Of a stretch of 48,027 nucleotides of DNA, positions 1 to 8,369 are shown in pieces. Source of the DNA: Myxococcales bacterium. GTDB taxonomy: Bacteria > Myxococcota_A > Polyangia > Polyangiales > Ga0077539. The stretch's first letter is position 1; each line of letters starts with the position of its first letter. The notes beneath the pieces were generated by a model, which was given only the letters and a program-made list of their open reading frames with translations, ran no database searches and was not told the DNA's origin. The position numbers and the translations under genes are program-made. The stretch is taken from contig JAUSAZ010000178.1 of the NCBI GenBank assembly GCA_030652255.1, positions 1 through 48,027 on the forward strand, in the 5' to 3' direction.

Positions 1-35
1 GGCGGGCACACTCGAAGTGATGTTCCTGTTCGAAA

Positions 36-55
36 GCCCCCGCGACTGCGGGGGC
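36..55. terminator. GC-rich hairpin, possible terminator
   Basis: A perfect 8-bp stem (GCCCCCGC / GCGGGGGC) closes a GACT tetraloop. It has no U-tract, so termination is uncertain. It would serve a gene lying left of the window on the plus strand, or the GNAT gene ending at 185 on the minus strand. The rest of 1-184 shows no coding signal that I can support. Confidence 0.35.
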
Positions 56-184
56 GCCCTCGTGCGATAGCCTGGGGTGAGCGCCAACGCGCGAACCCCA
101 GCGTCAAACGGGCGGCGTGTCCCACCAACGGGCGGCCGCCAGAGCCGCAAGTTTGGTATCAAATGAGTATGAGCGCGCTTCGGG

Positions 185-808
185 TCACCCCGCGCGGTGG
201 TTTGCCGCCCGGGTGACCGCGAGCCGGGTGCTGGCGCCGACGAAGAGCGGAGGATCGGGGCGCCGACGCTCGAACACCTCCAGGTCGCCCAGGAGGTCGT
301 GCTCGCGCCATCCGCAGTGCTCCATGCCCGCGCGACGGATGATCTTCACCGACGAGGTGTGCCAGGGGAAGGTCGACGCCGTCACCGCGCGCACGCCCGG
401 CTGATCGAGCGCCCACTCGACCATCGCGCAGGTCGCCTCGGCGCCGTAGCCCTGCCCCTGCGAGCTCGGCTCGACCCCGTACGCGATCTCCACCACCCCG
501 TCGTCGTCGGGCGCGCCGTGGAACACCACGCTGCCCACGATGAAGCGCTCACCCGTGGGGTGCGTGACGATCATCAGCCGGTCGCCCCAGAGCCGCAGCG
601 AGGGGTTGGCGCGGATGCGCTCGACCGACGCGCTGAAGGCCCGCTCGATGAGCGCGCGGCCCGGCCACCTGCCAGGGAACCTCGCCCCGGCGATGGCCTC
701 GACGTCGGCGCAGTGGTCGGCCATCACCGCCTCGACCAGGCTCAGGGTGATGGGCACCAGCTCCAGCCGGGCCGTCCGGAGCACCGTCATCGACGTCTCT
801 TCGCTCAT
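185..808 (-). CDS. GNAT family N-acetyltransferase (RimJ/RimL-like)
   Basis: About 207 residues. It probably transfers an acetyl group from acetyl-CoA to an unidentified amine. The N-terminal RTARLELVPI segment is typical of RimJ/RimL-type GNATs. The motif-A acetyl-CoA loop reads SSQGQGYGAEA, and the later TASTFPWHTSSVKIIRRAGM segment matches the usual 'N.S..v..k.GF' region, with H-T-S in place of N. The ATG at 808 is chosen because residues before it are low-complexity Arg-rich sequence. An ATG at 790 has a better purine-rich upstream stretch (GAAGAGA) and is a real alternative. The gene stands alone, and the substrate cannot be told from sequence. Confidence 0.8.
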   Translation of the reverse strand: MSEETSMTVLRTARLELVPITLSLVEAVMADHCADVEAIAGARFPGRWPGRALIERAFSASVERIRANPSLRLWGDRLMIVTHPTGERFIVGSVVFHGAPDDDGVVEIAYGVEPSSQGQGYGAEATCAMVEWALDQPGVRAVTASTFPWHTSSVKIIRRAGMEHCGWREHDLLGDLEVFERRRPDPPLFVGASTRLAVTRAANHRAG

Positions 809-1022
809 GGCAACACCCACTGCACTTCGCGTTCTCGGCCGAGGGCGCCCCCTACCGGGCGCCCTACGACGCGCGCCGACTCTCATCGTCCCGCGCCGAG
901 AACACCACTCTCCGACCGTCTTTCGTAGAGCGCAACGACGCGGCGCGTGAGGCCGTGGATGCCGCAGCGCGGCAGTGAAGCCGACGACGCACCGCGAAGG
1001 CGATGGGTGCGAAGCGGCGGTG

Positions 1023-1493
1023 TCAGTCGGCTTCGGCGAGGAGCGATGAGATGTGGCTCGCGCGCTCGTCGGAGAGGTGGAGGCCCTTCTGGAGCACCTC
1101 GAGGAACTCCTGCTCCTCGTCGCCCACCTCGCCGTCGAAGAGGACGAAGAGGGTCGCGAGGGCGAAGGCCTCCTCGCGGGCCTCGATGTCGTCGCCGATG
1201 GCCTTGGCGATGGAGCGCACGCGGGCGGGGATGCCCTCCGCGGCGATGCGCAGCACGAAGCCCTCGACCGTGCGGGCGAGCGCGTGGTTGTCGAGGTGGG
1301 TGAAGCCCGGCGTCGCGCGGATCTGCTCGCAGAGCTGGTGGCTCTCCTGGGCCTCCATCTTCCCGTCGACGCAGGCGGCGATGGTCATCACCTCGAGGAG
1401 CGCCTCGGCGGCCTCCGGGGCCGGGGGCACGAGGCTCTCGCGCGGCCGACCGACGCTGGCGTAGTGCTTGTGCTTCTTGTGGAACTTCGGCAT
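1023..1493 (-). CDS. TerB-like domain protein
   Basis: About 156 residues, mostly helical. The body (EALLEVMTIAACVDGKMEAQ ... FVLFDGEVGDEEQEFLEVL) has the two acidic 'DG.....E' loops seen in tellurite-resistance TerB/DjlA-like alpha-helical domains. These loops are proposed to bind metal. The start at 1493 (MPKFHKKHKHY) is preceded by GGAG at good spacing, and the upstream in-frame ATG at 1544 lacks this. The His/Lys-rich N-terminus is unusual. No other ter genes are nearby, so a tellurite role is not implied. It is divergent from the GalT-like gene. Confidence 0.65.
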   Translation of the reverse strand: MPKFHKKHKHYASVGRPRESLVPPAPEAAEALLEVMTIAACVDGKMEAQESHQLCEQIRATPGFTHLDNHALARTVEGFVLRIAAEGIPARVRSIAKAIGDDIEAREEAFALATLFVLFDGEVGDEEQEFLEVLQKGLHLSDERASHISSLLAEAD

Positions 1494-1651
1494 CGGACGC
1501 TCCAAGGGGTGAACGACCAGACGCCCGGTCGTGCCGCGGACCATAACAGACCTCTCCGCGCGAGCGCGACGGCTACGAGCGCCGACCTCCGCCGAGGCAT
1601 CGAGCGCGTTGCACCACGGCGGCGTGATGCGGTAGCGGGGGAGCGCCGACG
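1494..1651. promoter_or_regulatory. Divergent intergenic region, TerB-like / galT-like
   Basis: This 158-bp region must hold promoters for both divergent genes. A TATGGT hexamer on the minus strand near 1545-1552 is a possible -10 element for the TerB-like gene. A 6-bp inverted repeat, ACGACC...GGTCGT, lies between it and the start codon. Upstream of the GTG at 1652 is a GGGGGAG Shine-Dalgarno. No -35 element was convincing. Confidence 0.3.
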
Positions 1652-2665
1652 GTGCCCACCCCCTCCCCCCCCGACCCTTCGCTCCGCTGGGACGCGCTCA
1701 CCGCGCGCTGGTGCCTGCTCGCCGCGCACCGGCGCGACACCCCGCGGGACATGACCAGCCGGCTCGACGCCCTGCGGGACGCCAGCCACTGCCCCTTCTG
1801 CCCGGGACACGAGCGGCAGACCGACCCCTCCACCGAGGAGCGCCCCGGCCCGGACGGGCGCTGGGTGGCCCGCGCCGTCACCAACCGCTTCCCGATGATG
1901 GCCGACGCCGCGCCCGCGGGGCGGGGCTTACGCCACGAGGTATTCCGTGAGCGCGCCGCGGTGGGCGCCCACGAGGTGATCGTCGAGACGAGGGAGCACG
2001 ACGCCGACCTGTCCGACCTCGACGCCGCGGCCCTCGCGGTGGTGCTCGACCTGCACCGCTCGCGGCACCGCGCGCTCGCCCAGCGCCCCGACGCCGCCGC
2101 GGTGCTGCTCTTCAAGAACCGCGGCCCGCGATCGGGCGCCTCGCTGCGGCACCCGCACTCGCAGGTGCTCACCTGCCCGGTGGTTCCGCCGGGGGTGCGC
2201 CGGCGCGACGCGGTGGCCGCGCGCCACCACCGCCGCCACGGCTCGTCGCTGGTGCAGTGGCTCGTCGAGGCCGAGGTCGAGGCCGGCGAGCGGGTCGTCG
2301 CGCTCGACCCCCACTTCGTCGCGCTCTGTCCGTGGGCCTCCGCGCGCTCGCACGAGGCGTGGATCGTCCCGCGCGCCCCGATCGCCCACCTCGGCGCCAC
2401 GCCCGACGCGCTGCTGCTGCCGCTGGCGGCGATGCTCGGCGACACGCTGCGGCGCGTGCGGCGGGTGTCCGGCGACGCGGACTACAACATCCTCCTGCGG
2501 CAGCCCGCGCGGGCGCGCTGGGAGGAGCCCTGGGCGCATTGGTTCCTGGAGATCCAGGTGCGGCGGGGCGGCGACGCGGGCTTCGAGCTCTCCGGCGGCA
2601 TGTCCTGCACGGTGTTCTCGCCGGAGGAGTCGGCGGCGCTGATGAGGTCCGCGGATGTTCTCTGA
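1652..2665 (+). CDS. Galactose-1-phosphate uridylyltransferase-like (GalT, HIT superfamily)
   Basis: 337 residues, the usual GalT length. GalT moves UMP from UDP-glucose to galactose-1-phosphate in the Leloir pathway. A CPFCPG zinc-type motif lies near residue 50. The active-site region is FKNRGPRSGASLRHPHSQ, in which the second His of HPH is the uridylylated residue. The later HEAWIVP segment also fits. The GTG start has GGGGGAG just upstream. No galK, galE or galM is adjacent. The gene overlaps the following aminotransferase by 11 bp, so the two are probably co-transcribed. A relative acting on another nucleotide sugar or on ADP-glucose is possible. Confidence 0.8.
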   Translation: MPTPSPPDPSLRWDALTARWCLLAAHRRDTPRDMTSRLDALRDASHCPFCPGHERQTDPSTEERPGPDGRWVARAVTNRFPMMADAAPAGRGLRHEVFRERAAVGAHEVIVETREHDADLSDLDAAALAVVLDLHRSRHRALAQRPDAAAVLLFKNRGPRSGASLRHPHSQVLTCPVVPPGVRRRDAVAARHHRRHGSSLVQWLVEAEVEAGERVVALDPHFVALCPWASARSHEAWIVPRAPIAHLGATPDALLLPLAAMLGDTLRRVRRVSGDADYNILLRQPARARWEEPWAHWFLEIQVRRGGDAGFELSGGMSCTVFSPEESAALMRSADVL

Positions 2666-3842
2666 GCGCACCGGGTGGATCACCGCCCCGTCGCCGCTCA
2701 GCGTCGCCATCGCCGCCCGCCGCGCGCTCCCCGGGCTGATCGACCTCACCGCCTCCAACCCCACCGCGGTCGACCTCCCGCCGCTCCCCCCGGAGCTCGT
2801 CGCCGCGCTCGCCGACCCCGGCGTCGTCGGCTACGACCCCGACCCCGCGGGCCCGCTGCCCGCGCGCGCCGCGGTGGCCGGGCACTACGCCTCGCTGGGC
2901 TACGCCGTCGACCCGGCGCGCCTGCGCCTCGCGGCCAGCACCAGCGAGGCCTACGGCTGGCTCTTCACGCTGCTCTGCGACCCCGGCGACGCGGTGATCG
3001 TCGCGCACCCGAGCTACCCCCTGCTCGACGACCTCGCGCGCCTGGGAGGCGTCGCGCTCAGCCCCGTCGGCTCGACGTGGCACGGCCGATGGGAGCTCGA
3101 CCTCGACGCCCTCGACGCCGCCGTCACCCCGCGCACCCGGGCCGTCGCGCTGGTGCACCCCAACAACCCGTCGGGCGCGTACATCACCCGCGACCTCCGC
3201 GCCGAGCTCGTCGCGCGCTGCCGCCGCCACGGCCTCGCGCTCATCGTCGACGAGGTGTTCCTGGAGTATCCGCACCGGGACGATCACCGTCGGGCGCCCA
3301 GCTTCGTCACCTGCGACGAGGTGCTCACCTTCACCCTCAGCGGCCTCAGCAAGACCCTCGCGCTGCCGCAGATGAAGCTCGGGTGGGTGCACGTCCACGG
3401 CCCCGAGGCCGCGCGCGCCGAGGCCCTCCGACGGCTGGAGCACATCGCCGACAGCTTCCTCTCCGTCGGGGCCCCGGTGCTGCGCGCCGTGCCCCACTGG
3501 CTGCGGTGCAGTGAGGCGCTCCAGCGACCGGTGCGGGAGCGCGTGGCGGCCAACCTCGCGGCGCTCGATCGGGCCCTGGGCGGCGACAGCGCGGTCACGC
3601 TGCTCCCGGTGGAGGGCGGATGGTCGGCGGTGCTGCGGCTGCCGGCGACCCGCGACGACGACGCGTGGGTGCTCGGCCTCCTGGAGCGGGGAGTGCTGGT
3701 GCAGCCGGGGTACTTCTTCGACGTGCCCGGCGACGGGCACCTGGTGCTGAGCCTGCTGCCGAGGCCCGATCAATTCGCGGAGGGCGTGGCGCGGCTGTGC
3801 GCCCTCGTGGCGGAGGACTGCGCGGTCACTCCAGCTCGTTGA
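2655..3842 (+). CDS. PLP-dependent class I/II aminotransferase
   Basis: 395 residues, fold-type I. Visible signatures are the Asn-Pro loop NNPSGAYI, the cofactor Asp in IVDEVFLEY, and the Schiff-base Lys in SGLSKTLALPQMKLGW, a typical 'S.SK.....lR.G' motif with the final Arg replaced by Lys. The C-terminal half contains QPGYFFD, as in aspartate/alanine or aromatic aminotransferases. It starts inside the galT-like gene (11-bp overlap), so translation may be coupled. Its end overlaps the convergent pilin gene by 17 bp. Substrate unknown; catabolic amino-acid transamination is the simplest guess. Confidence 0.85.
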   Translation: MFSERTGWITAPSPLSVAIAARRALPGLIDLTASNPTAVDLPPLPPELVAALADPGVVGYDPDPAGPLPARAAVAGHYASLGYAVDPARLRLAASTSEAYGWLFTLLCDPGDAVIVAHPSYPLLDDLARLGGVALSPVGSTWHGRWELDLDALDAAVTPRTRAVALVHPNNPSGAYITRDLRAELVARCRRHGLALIVDEVFLEYPHRDDHRRAPSFVTCDEVLTFTLSGLSKTLALPQMKLGWVHVHGPEAARAEALRRLEHIADSFLSVGAPVLRAVPHWLRCSEALQRPVRERVAANLAALDRALGGDSAVTLLPVEGGWSAVLRLPATRDDDAWVLGLLERGVLVQPGYFFDVPGDGHLVLSLLPRPDQFAEGVARLCALVAEDCAVTPAR

Positions 3843-4308
3843 CGATGTTGATCTGCGCGCCCTGGATCTCTCCGGAGTTCATCACCGCCGAGCGCGAGAA
3901 GGTCGACAGGGCGTTGTCGCCGTCGATGTCGCCGACGGCGCGCACGACCATCGTCGAGTTCGTACCCTCGGTGGAGTACTGGTAGTAGTGCGGGCGATCG
4001 ATGACGAAGCCGAGGGTGTTCCACTCCGAGCTGTTCATCCACATCGCGACGTTCGCAGGGTACTTGCTGGCGCTGGGCGCCGCCGTGGGCATCGCGGGGC
4101 AGGTGGCGAAGGTGGTGCTGGTCGATCGCTCGTGGGTGTTCTCGTAGTAGCTGAGCTGGAGTCGGTACATCGACCCGATGCCCGCGCTCGCCTCGGTGGT
4201 CTTGCTGCGCTTCACATAGCGGCTGAAGGCCGGTATCGCGACCGCCGACAGGATGCCGAGGATCACCACCACGATCATGAGCTCGACGAGGGTGAAGCCC
4301 CGCTGCAT
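3826..4308 (-). CDS. pilA: Type IV major pilin (PilA-like)
   Basis: 160 residues from this start. A short basic leader MQRG is followed by the prepilin peptidase site and the class IVa motif FTLVELMIVVVILGIL, with Phe at +1 and Glu at +5. The N-terminal hydrophobic helix anchors the pilin in the inner membrane before assembly. The globular part has the pilin alphaC-like stretch SYYENTHE. Two starts are plausible: 4308 (GGGAGG, 8-nt spacing) and 4347 (AGGAG, 5-nt spacing), the latter giving a 17-residue leader like that of myxobacterial PilA. It stands alone and is preceded by a sigma-54-like promoter. A minor pilin or secretion pseudopilin cannot be excluded. Confidence 0.85.
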   Translation of the reverse strand: MQRGFTLVELMIVVVILGILSAVAIPAFSRYVKRSKTTEASAGIGSMYRLQLSYYENTHERSTSTTFATCPAMPTAAPSASKYPANVAMWMNSSEWNTLGFVIDRPHYYQYSTEGTNSTMVVRAVGDIDGDNALSTFSRSAVMNSGEIQGAQINIVNELE

Positions 4309-4452
4309 GACGTTGACCTCCCGACGCATACAGTTCTGATTTCGCATTTTCGCTCCTGTGCCCCCAATGCACCGGCTGGCTGGCGCTCCCCCCGTCACGA
4401 GCCTTCGCGAGGCGTTGGAGGGGGAGGCACCCATCGTACCTGTCCGCTGCTG

Positions 4453-4468
4453 AGCATGGCCTGTGCCG
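4453..4468 (-). promoter_or_regulatory. Candidate sigma-54 promoter of pilA
   Basis: On the minus strand the sequence reads CGGCACAGGCCATGCT. This matches TGGCACG-N4-TTGCW with the invariant GG and GC dinucleotides at the required spacing, and differs at three less critical positions. The predicted transcript start is near 4442, about 95-135 nt before the pilin start codon. pilA genes of Myxococcus and Pseudomonas are sigma-54 dependent (PilR). Downstream, 4380-4440 holds a GC-rich hairpin (GCCT-TCGCG-AGGC). Confidence 0.5.
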
Positions 4469-4635
4469 TGCGCTCCCCGCTGCGCGGCTGCGATGGCGTT
4501 GCCCGTAGAGAGCGCCCCACGCACGACCCTGCTCTGACGATTTGTGTCACCACCCGGTGACCATCGTGGGCGCTGTCCGAGACGTGGACATCGGACACAT
4601 TGAGGTCGGCCGGGGGTTGGCCCTACAGTCCGCGC

Positions 4636-5796
4636 ATGACCTCGCTCACCCAGCTTTCGCCCGACGAGAAGATGTTTCGCGACGCCGTCATCGGCTTCGC
4701 CCGCGACCGCGTCGCGCCCCGCGTGGCCTCGATGGACCACCACGGCGCCCTCGACAAGGAACTCCTCCCCGACCTCTTCGACCTCGGGGTGATGGGCATC
4801 GAGGTGCCCGAGCAGTACGGCGGCGCGGGCTCCAGCTTCTTCAACGCCGCGCTCGCCGTGGAGGGCTTCGCCACGATCGACCCCAGCGTGTCGGTGCTCG
4901 TCGACGTGCAGAACACCCTCGTCGCCAACGCGGTCATCCGCTGGGCCGACGACGCGCAGAAGGAGCGCTACCTGCCGAAGCTCGCGCGGGAGTGGGTGGG
5001 CTCCTACGCGCTGAGCGAGGCGGGCTCCGGGAGCGACGCCTTCGCCCTCGCCGCGCGCGCCGAGAAGAAGGGCGACAAGTGGGTGCTCAACGGCCGCAAG
5101 CTGTGGATCACCAACGCCAACGAGTCGTCGCTGTTCATCGTGTTCGCCAACGTCGACCCCTCGAAGGGATACAAGGGCATCACGGCCTTCCTGGTGGAGC
5201 GGGACTTCCCGGGGTTCTCGGTAGGGAAGAAGGAAGACAAGCTCGGCATCCGGGCGTCGTCGACCTGCGAGCTCATCCTGGAGGACTGCGAGGTGCCGCT
5301 CGGCAACGTGCTCGGCGAGGTGGGCAAGGGCTACAAGATCGCCATCGAGACCCTCAACGAGGGGCGCATCGGCATCGGTGCGCAGATGCTCGGGCTCGCC
5401 CAGGGGGCCTTCGACTACGCCATGAAGTACATCCATGAGCGCAAGCAGTTCGGGCAGGTGATTGGCAACTTCCAGGGGGTGCAGTTCCAGTACGCGCGGT
5501 GCGCGGTGGAGATCGAGAGCGCGCGGTTGATGGTCTACAACGCCGCGCGGCTGAAGGACGCCGGGCAGCCGTTCATCAAGGAGGCCGCGATGGCCAAGCT
5601 GCACGCGAGCGAGGTGGCCGAGCGGGTGGCGTCGCTCTGCGTGGAGTTCGTCGGCGGCGTCGGGTTCACCAAGGACTACCCCCTGGAGAAGTTCTTCCGC
5701 GACGCGAAGATCGGGAAGATCTACGAGGGCACGTCGAACATGCAGCTCCAGACCATCGCGAAGCTGCTCCAGGCCGAGTACGGCTTCAAGGGCTGA
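4636..5796 (+). CDS. Acyl-CoA dehydrogenase (short-chain/butyryl-type)
   Basis: 386 residues, the family length. It oxidises acyl-CoA to trans-2-enoyl-CoA using FAD and passes electrons to ETF. Signatures are YALSEAGSGSDA (FAD/substrate loop), RKQFGQVIGNFQGVQF, and GGVGFTKDYPLEKFFRDAKI near the C-terminus. The catalytic base is the Glu in KIYEGTSNMQ, where short-chain dehydrogenases carry it. The ATG at 4636 is preferred over the in-frame upstream start at 4600 because the conserved N-terminus begins there. A TACAGT hexamer lies 14-9 bases upstream. It stands alone, and its end overlaps mltG by 11 bp on the opposite strand. Confidence 0.92.
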   Translation: MTSLTQLSPDEKMFRDAVIGFARDRVAPRVASMDHHGALDKELLPDLFDLGVMGIEVPEQYGGAGSSFFNAALAVEGFATIDPSVSVLVDVQNTLVANAVIRWADDAQKERYLPKLAREWVGSYALSEAGSGSDAFALAARAEKKGDKWVLNGRKLWITNANESSLFIVFANVDPSKGYKGITAFLVERDFPGFSVGKKEDKLGIRASSTCELILEDCEVPLGNVLGEVGKGYKIAIETLNEGRIGIGAQMLGLAQGAFDYAMKYIHERKQFGQVIGNFQGVQFQYARCAVEIESARLMVYNAARLKDAGQPFIKEAAMAKLHASEVAERVASLCVEFVGGVGFTKDYPLEKFFRDAKIGKIYEGTSNMQLQTIAKLLQAEYGFKG

Positions 5797-7051
5797 CGGC
5801 GCCCGCGTCGCCCCGGTGGAGGTAGCGCTGCACGTTGCGGCGGTGCTCCTCCAGCGACGGGGCGAAGGCCGATCGCCCGTCTCCCATCGCCACGAAATAC
5901 AGGTCCTGATCGGGGGTGGGTGACAGCGCCGCCGCGAGGGCGCGCGCGCCCGGGTTGGCGATGGGCCCGGGCGGCAATCCCTCGTGGGTGTACGTGTTGA
6001 AGGGGTTGCTGCGGTCGAGGAGCATGGTGCCGGTGATGACCCGGCGCTGCCCGCCGTCGCCGTGCTCGCAGGCGCGCAAGGGGGTGCCCCGCGCGGCCAT
6101 CACGGTGCAGCCGTACACCACCGTGGGGTCGCTCTGCAGGAGGCGCGGGCGGAAGTCCGGGAGGCGCAGGCGGTTCCAGAACACCGAGGCGATGTGGGCG
6201 CGGTCGCCGGGGGAGCCCGTCTCGCGCTCGACCAGCGAGGCCAGCGTCACGATGACCTGGTCGGCGCGGTCGAAGGCGTGCGCGGAGGGGGCCGCGGGCG
6301 CGGTGTCACCGCCCGCGAGCGAGGCTGCGCGGAGGACCCCGTCGGGGTGCTGCGCCTTGAGCGTGCGCAGGTGCCGGGCGGCCTCGGTCACCATGCGATC
6401 GACCACGCGCTCGGCGGGCGAGTCGGGCGGGAGGTCGTAGGTGTCCGGGAAGAGGTAGCCCTCGAGGGAGTCGCGGAGGCCGTAGCGTCGCAGGAGGGCG
6501 GGGTCCTCGGTGCGGGCGAGGAAGTCCGCGGCGGAGCACACCCCCGCGGACTCCAGCCGGCGCGCGATGTCGAAGCGGGTGTAGCCCTCCGGGATGGTCA
6601 CGCGTATCACCCCGGCCGCGCCGCGCAGGAGCGTGCGGAGGATGGCGTAGGGCGAGAGGTCGTCGCGCAGGGCGATGGTGCCGCGGTGGGCGCCGTCGGC
6701 CGCGCCCGACACGGCCGCGAGCAGGTGGAAGAGCCAGGGGTGGTCGATGGCCCCGGCGGTCCAGAGCGAGCGGGTGACGGCGGCCGCGCTGGCGCCCTCG
6801 GCGATGGCGACGCGCACCACGCGGCCTCGGCCGCGGTGGGGCGTGCGGAGGTACACGAAGACCCCGAGCGCGCACAGCGCCGTGACGAGGCCGAGGGCGC
6901 CGAGGGCGATCCAGAGGGGGCCGCGGGGGGGAGCGCCCCGGCCGCGGGCGCGGCGCGCGGCGCGAGGGATGGGCTTGCCCGGGGGCCTGCTGGGGCCCTT
7001 CGCGGGAGCCTTCGCCGCGGGCTTCGCTACCGGTCTGGGTCGTCCAGCCAC
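5786..7051 (-). CDS. mltG: Endolytic peptidoglycan transglycosylase MltG
   Basis: 421 residues. MltG cleaves nascent glycan strands at the inner membrane and so sets glycan length. The protein has an Ala/Pro/Arg-rich cytoplasmic N-terminus (1-44), one membrane segment (about 45-68), a LysM-like region with RVTIPEGYTRFDIARRLE, and the YceG catalytic domain. The catalytic Glu is at about residue 275 in TLASLVERETG. LLQSDPTVVYG and NPFNTYTHEGLPPGPIANPG are hallmark motifs. It has a GTG start and overlaps the end of ruvX by 25 bp, as the last gene of a five-gene overlapping operon. The basic N-terminal extension is longer than in most relatives. Confidence 0.93.
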   Translation of the reverse strand: MAGRPRPVAKPAAKAPAKGPSRPPGKPIPRAARRARGRGAPPRGPLWIALGALGLVTALCALGVFVYLRTPHRGRGRVVRVAIAEGASAAAVTRSLWTAGAIDHPWLFHLLAAVSGAADGAHRGTIALRDDLSPYAILRTLLRGAAGVIRVTIPEGYTRFDIARRLESAGVCSAADFLARTEDPALLRRYGLRDSLEGYLFPDTYDLPPDSPAERVVDRMVTEAARHLRTLKAQHPDGVLRAASLAGGDTAPAAPSAHAFDRADQVIVTLASLVERETGSPGDRAHIASVFWNRLRLPDFRPRLLQSDPTVVYGCTVMAARGTPLRACEHGDGGQRRVITGTMLLDRSNPFNTYTHEGLPPGPIANPGARALAAALSPTPDQDLYFVAMGDGRSAFAPSLEEHRRNVQRYLHRGDAGAVSP

Positions 7052-7461
7052 GCGACCGCTCCCGCCTTGGAGTCGAGGTAGGCCTGGAGCAGGATCGCCG
7101 CCACCTCGGCGTCGATGCCCTCCCGCCCCTTGCGGCCCGACGCCGTGCGCGCGCGCTGCGCCTGCACCGTGCTGAGCCGCTCGTCCCAGAGGATCACCGG
7201 CACCTTCGTCTTGCGGCCCAGCAGCGCCGCGAAGGTGCGAGCCGCGCGGGCCTTCATGCCCTCGGTGCCGTCCATGTTGAGCGGGAGACCGACGACCACC
7301 TCGTCGGCGGCCTCGCGCTTCACCACCGCCGTGACCGCGTTGACGGCCTGGTTGGCCTCGGGGAGTTCAAGGGTCTCCAGCGGGCGCGCGGGCACCCCCT
7401 CCTCGGCGTGCACCGCGACGCCGATGCGGCGGGCGCCCAGGTCGATGCCCAGGCGCTTCAC
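7027..7461 (-). CDS. ruvX: Pre-16S rRNA nuclease / putative Holliday junction resolvase RuvX (YqgF)
   Basis: 144 residues, full length. RNase H-like fold with the family motifs GIDLGARRIGVAV (first catalytic Asp), VVGLPLNMDGTEG, WDERLSTVQA and the C-terminal DAEVAAILLQAYLD with the last metal-binding Asp. Homologues mature the 16S rRNA 5' end and have also been proposed as Holliday junction resolvases. The GTG start overlaps the preceding LD-carboxypeptidase stop by 4 bp (GTGA), which suggests translational coupling. ruvX and mltG are neighbours in many bacteria, which supports both calls. Confidence 0.93.
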   Translation of the reverse strand: MKRLGIDLGARRIGVAVHAEEGVPARPLETLELPEANQAVNAVTAVVKREAADEVVVGLPLNMDGTEGMKARAARTFAALLGRKTKVPVILWDERLSTVQAQRARTASGRKGREGIDAEVAAILLQAYLDSKAGAVAWLDDPDR

Positions 7462-8369
7462 GCGAGGCCGTCCTCGAAGGTGACCTCGCCGGGGCGCACC
7501 GTCACCATGGCCCCCTGCACCCAGGGCCGATGGTGGGCACCGTGCCCGAAGGGTGCGCCGGACAGCACCGGGACGCCCAGCGACCCGAGGCGCTCGCGCA
7601 GCACGTCCTCGACGGTGACCCCGTCGGCGCCCGGCACGCAGCGGGTGAACTCCCCGAGCACCACGGCCCGGACGCCCGAGAGCGCCCCCGACGAGCGGAG
7701 GGAGGTGAGCATCCGGTCGACCCGGTAGGGCGCCTCGCCGACGTCTTCGAGGAAGAGCACGCGCCCCTCGGCGTGCATCCGGCAGGGGGTGCCCAGGAGC
7801 GCCGCCAGGATCGCCAGGTTGCCGCCGAGGGCGCGCCCCTGCACCGGCGGGTGATCGCCGCAGGCGACGGGATCGAGGCCCGTCCAGCGCGGGGGAGGAG
7901 CGCCCTCGAGCACCGCGGTGAGCTCGTCGTCGCCGCCGCGGCGGCCGAGCGCGAGGAGCATCGCGCCGTGGATGGAGCGCACGCCCGCGAGGGCCCACAC
8001 GGCGTGGAGGGCGGTCACGTCGCTGAAGCCCACGAGGGGCTTCGGGTCGCGGTGCAGGAGCTCGATCCAGCGGCGGGCGTGCTGGTCGAGGAGGCGGGTG
8101 ATGCCGTAGCCGCCGCGGGCGGCGAGCACGGCGCGGACGGTGGGGTCTTCGAGCGCGGCGGTGATGTCCGCGGCCCGCGCGTCGTCGTCGCCCGCGAGGT
8201 AGCCGTGGCGGGCGCGCAGCGAGGCGCCGACGCGCACCCGGTAGCGGCCCCCGCACCAGACGAGGCCGGCGTCGAGGTCGTCGGGGTCGAGCGGGCCGCT
8301 GGGGGCGACCACCGCGACGGCGTCGCCGGGCCGAAGCGGGGTCAGCGCGGCGAAGGCGAAGGAGGTCAC
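7458..8369 (-). CDS. LD-carboxypeptidase (peptidase family S66)
   Basis: 303 residues. S66 enzymes remove the terminal D-Ala from muropeptide tetrapeptides in the cytoplasm during cell-wall recycling; MccF relatives cleave peptide antibiotics. The nucleophile elbow is GFSDVTALH (Ser). The N-terminal RGGYGITRLL motif is conserved. The acidic member is the Glu in VLFLEDVGEAPYRVDRML, and the C-terminal His is in PFGHGAHHRPW. The GTG start at 8369 overlaps the aguB stop by 4 bp, and the end overlaps ruvX by 4 bp. The position beside mltG and ruvX favours wall recycling over drug immunity. Confidence 0.88.
   Translation of the reverse strand: MTSFAFAALTPLRPGDAVAVVAPSGPLDPDDLDAGLVWCGGRYRVRVGASLRARHGYLAGDDDARAADITAALEDPTVRAVLAARGGYGITRLLDQHARRWIELLHRDPKPLVGFSDVTALHAVWALAGVRSIHGAMLLALGRRGGDDELTAVLEGAPPPRWTGLDPVACGDHPPVQGRALGGNLAILAALLGTPCRMHAEGRVLFLEDVGEAPYRVDRMLTSLRSSGALSGVRAVVLGEFTRCVPGADGVTVEDVLRERLGSLGVPVLSGAPFGHGAHHRPWVQGAMVTVRPGEVTFEDGLA

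Noticed and set aside
1023..1493. Tellurite resistance locus
   Set aside because: Only a TerB-like domain is present; no terC, terD or terZ genes are nearby.
4376..4440. Another copy of the 45-bp repeat upstream of pilA
   Set aside because: A GGCGCTCCCC stretch and a small hairpin resemble the unit, but the rest does not align and the stem sequence differs.
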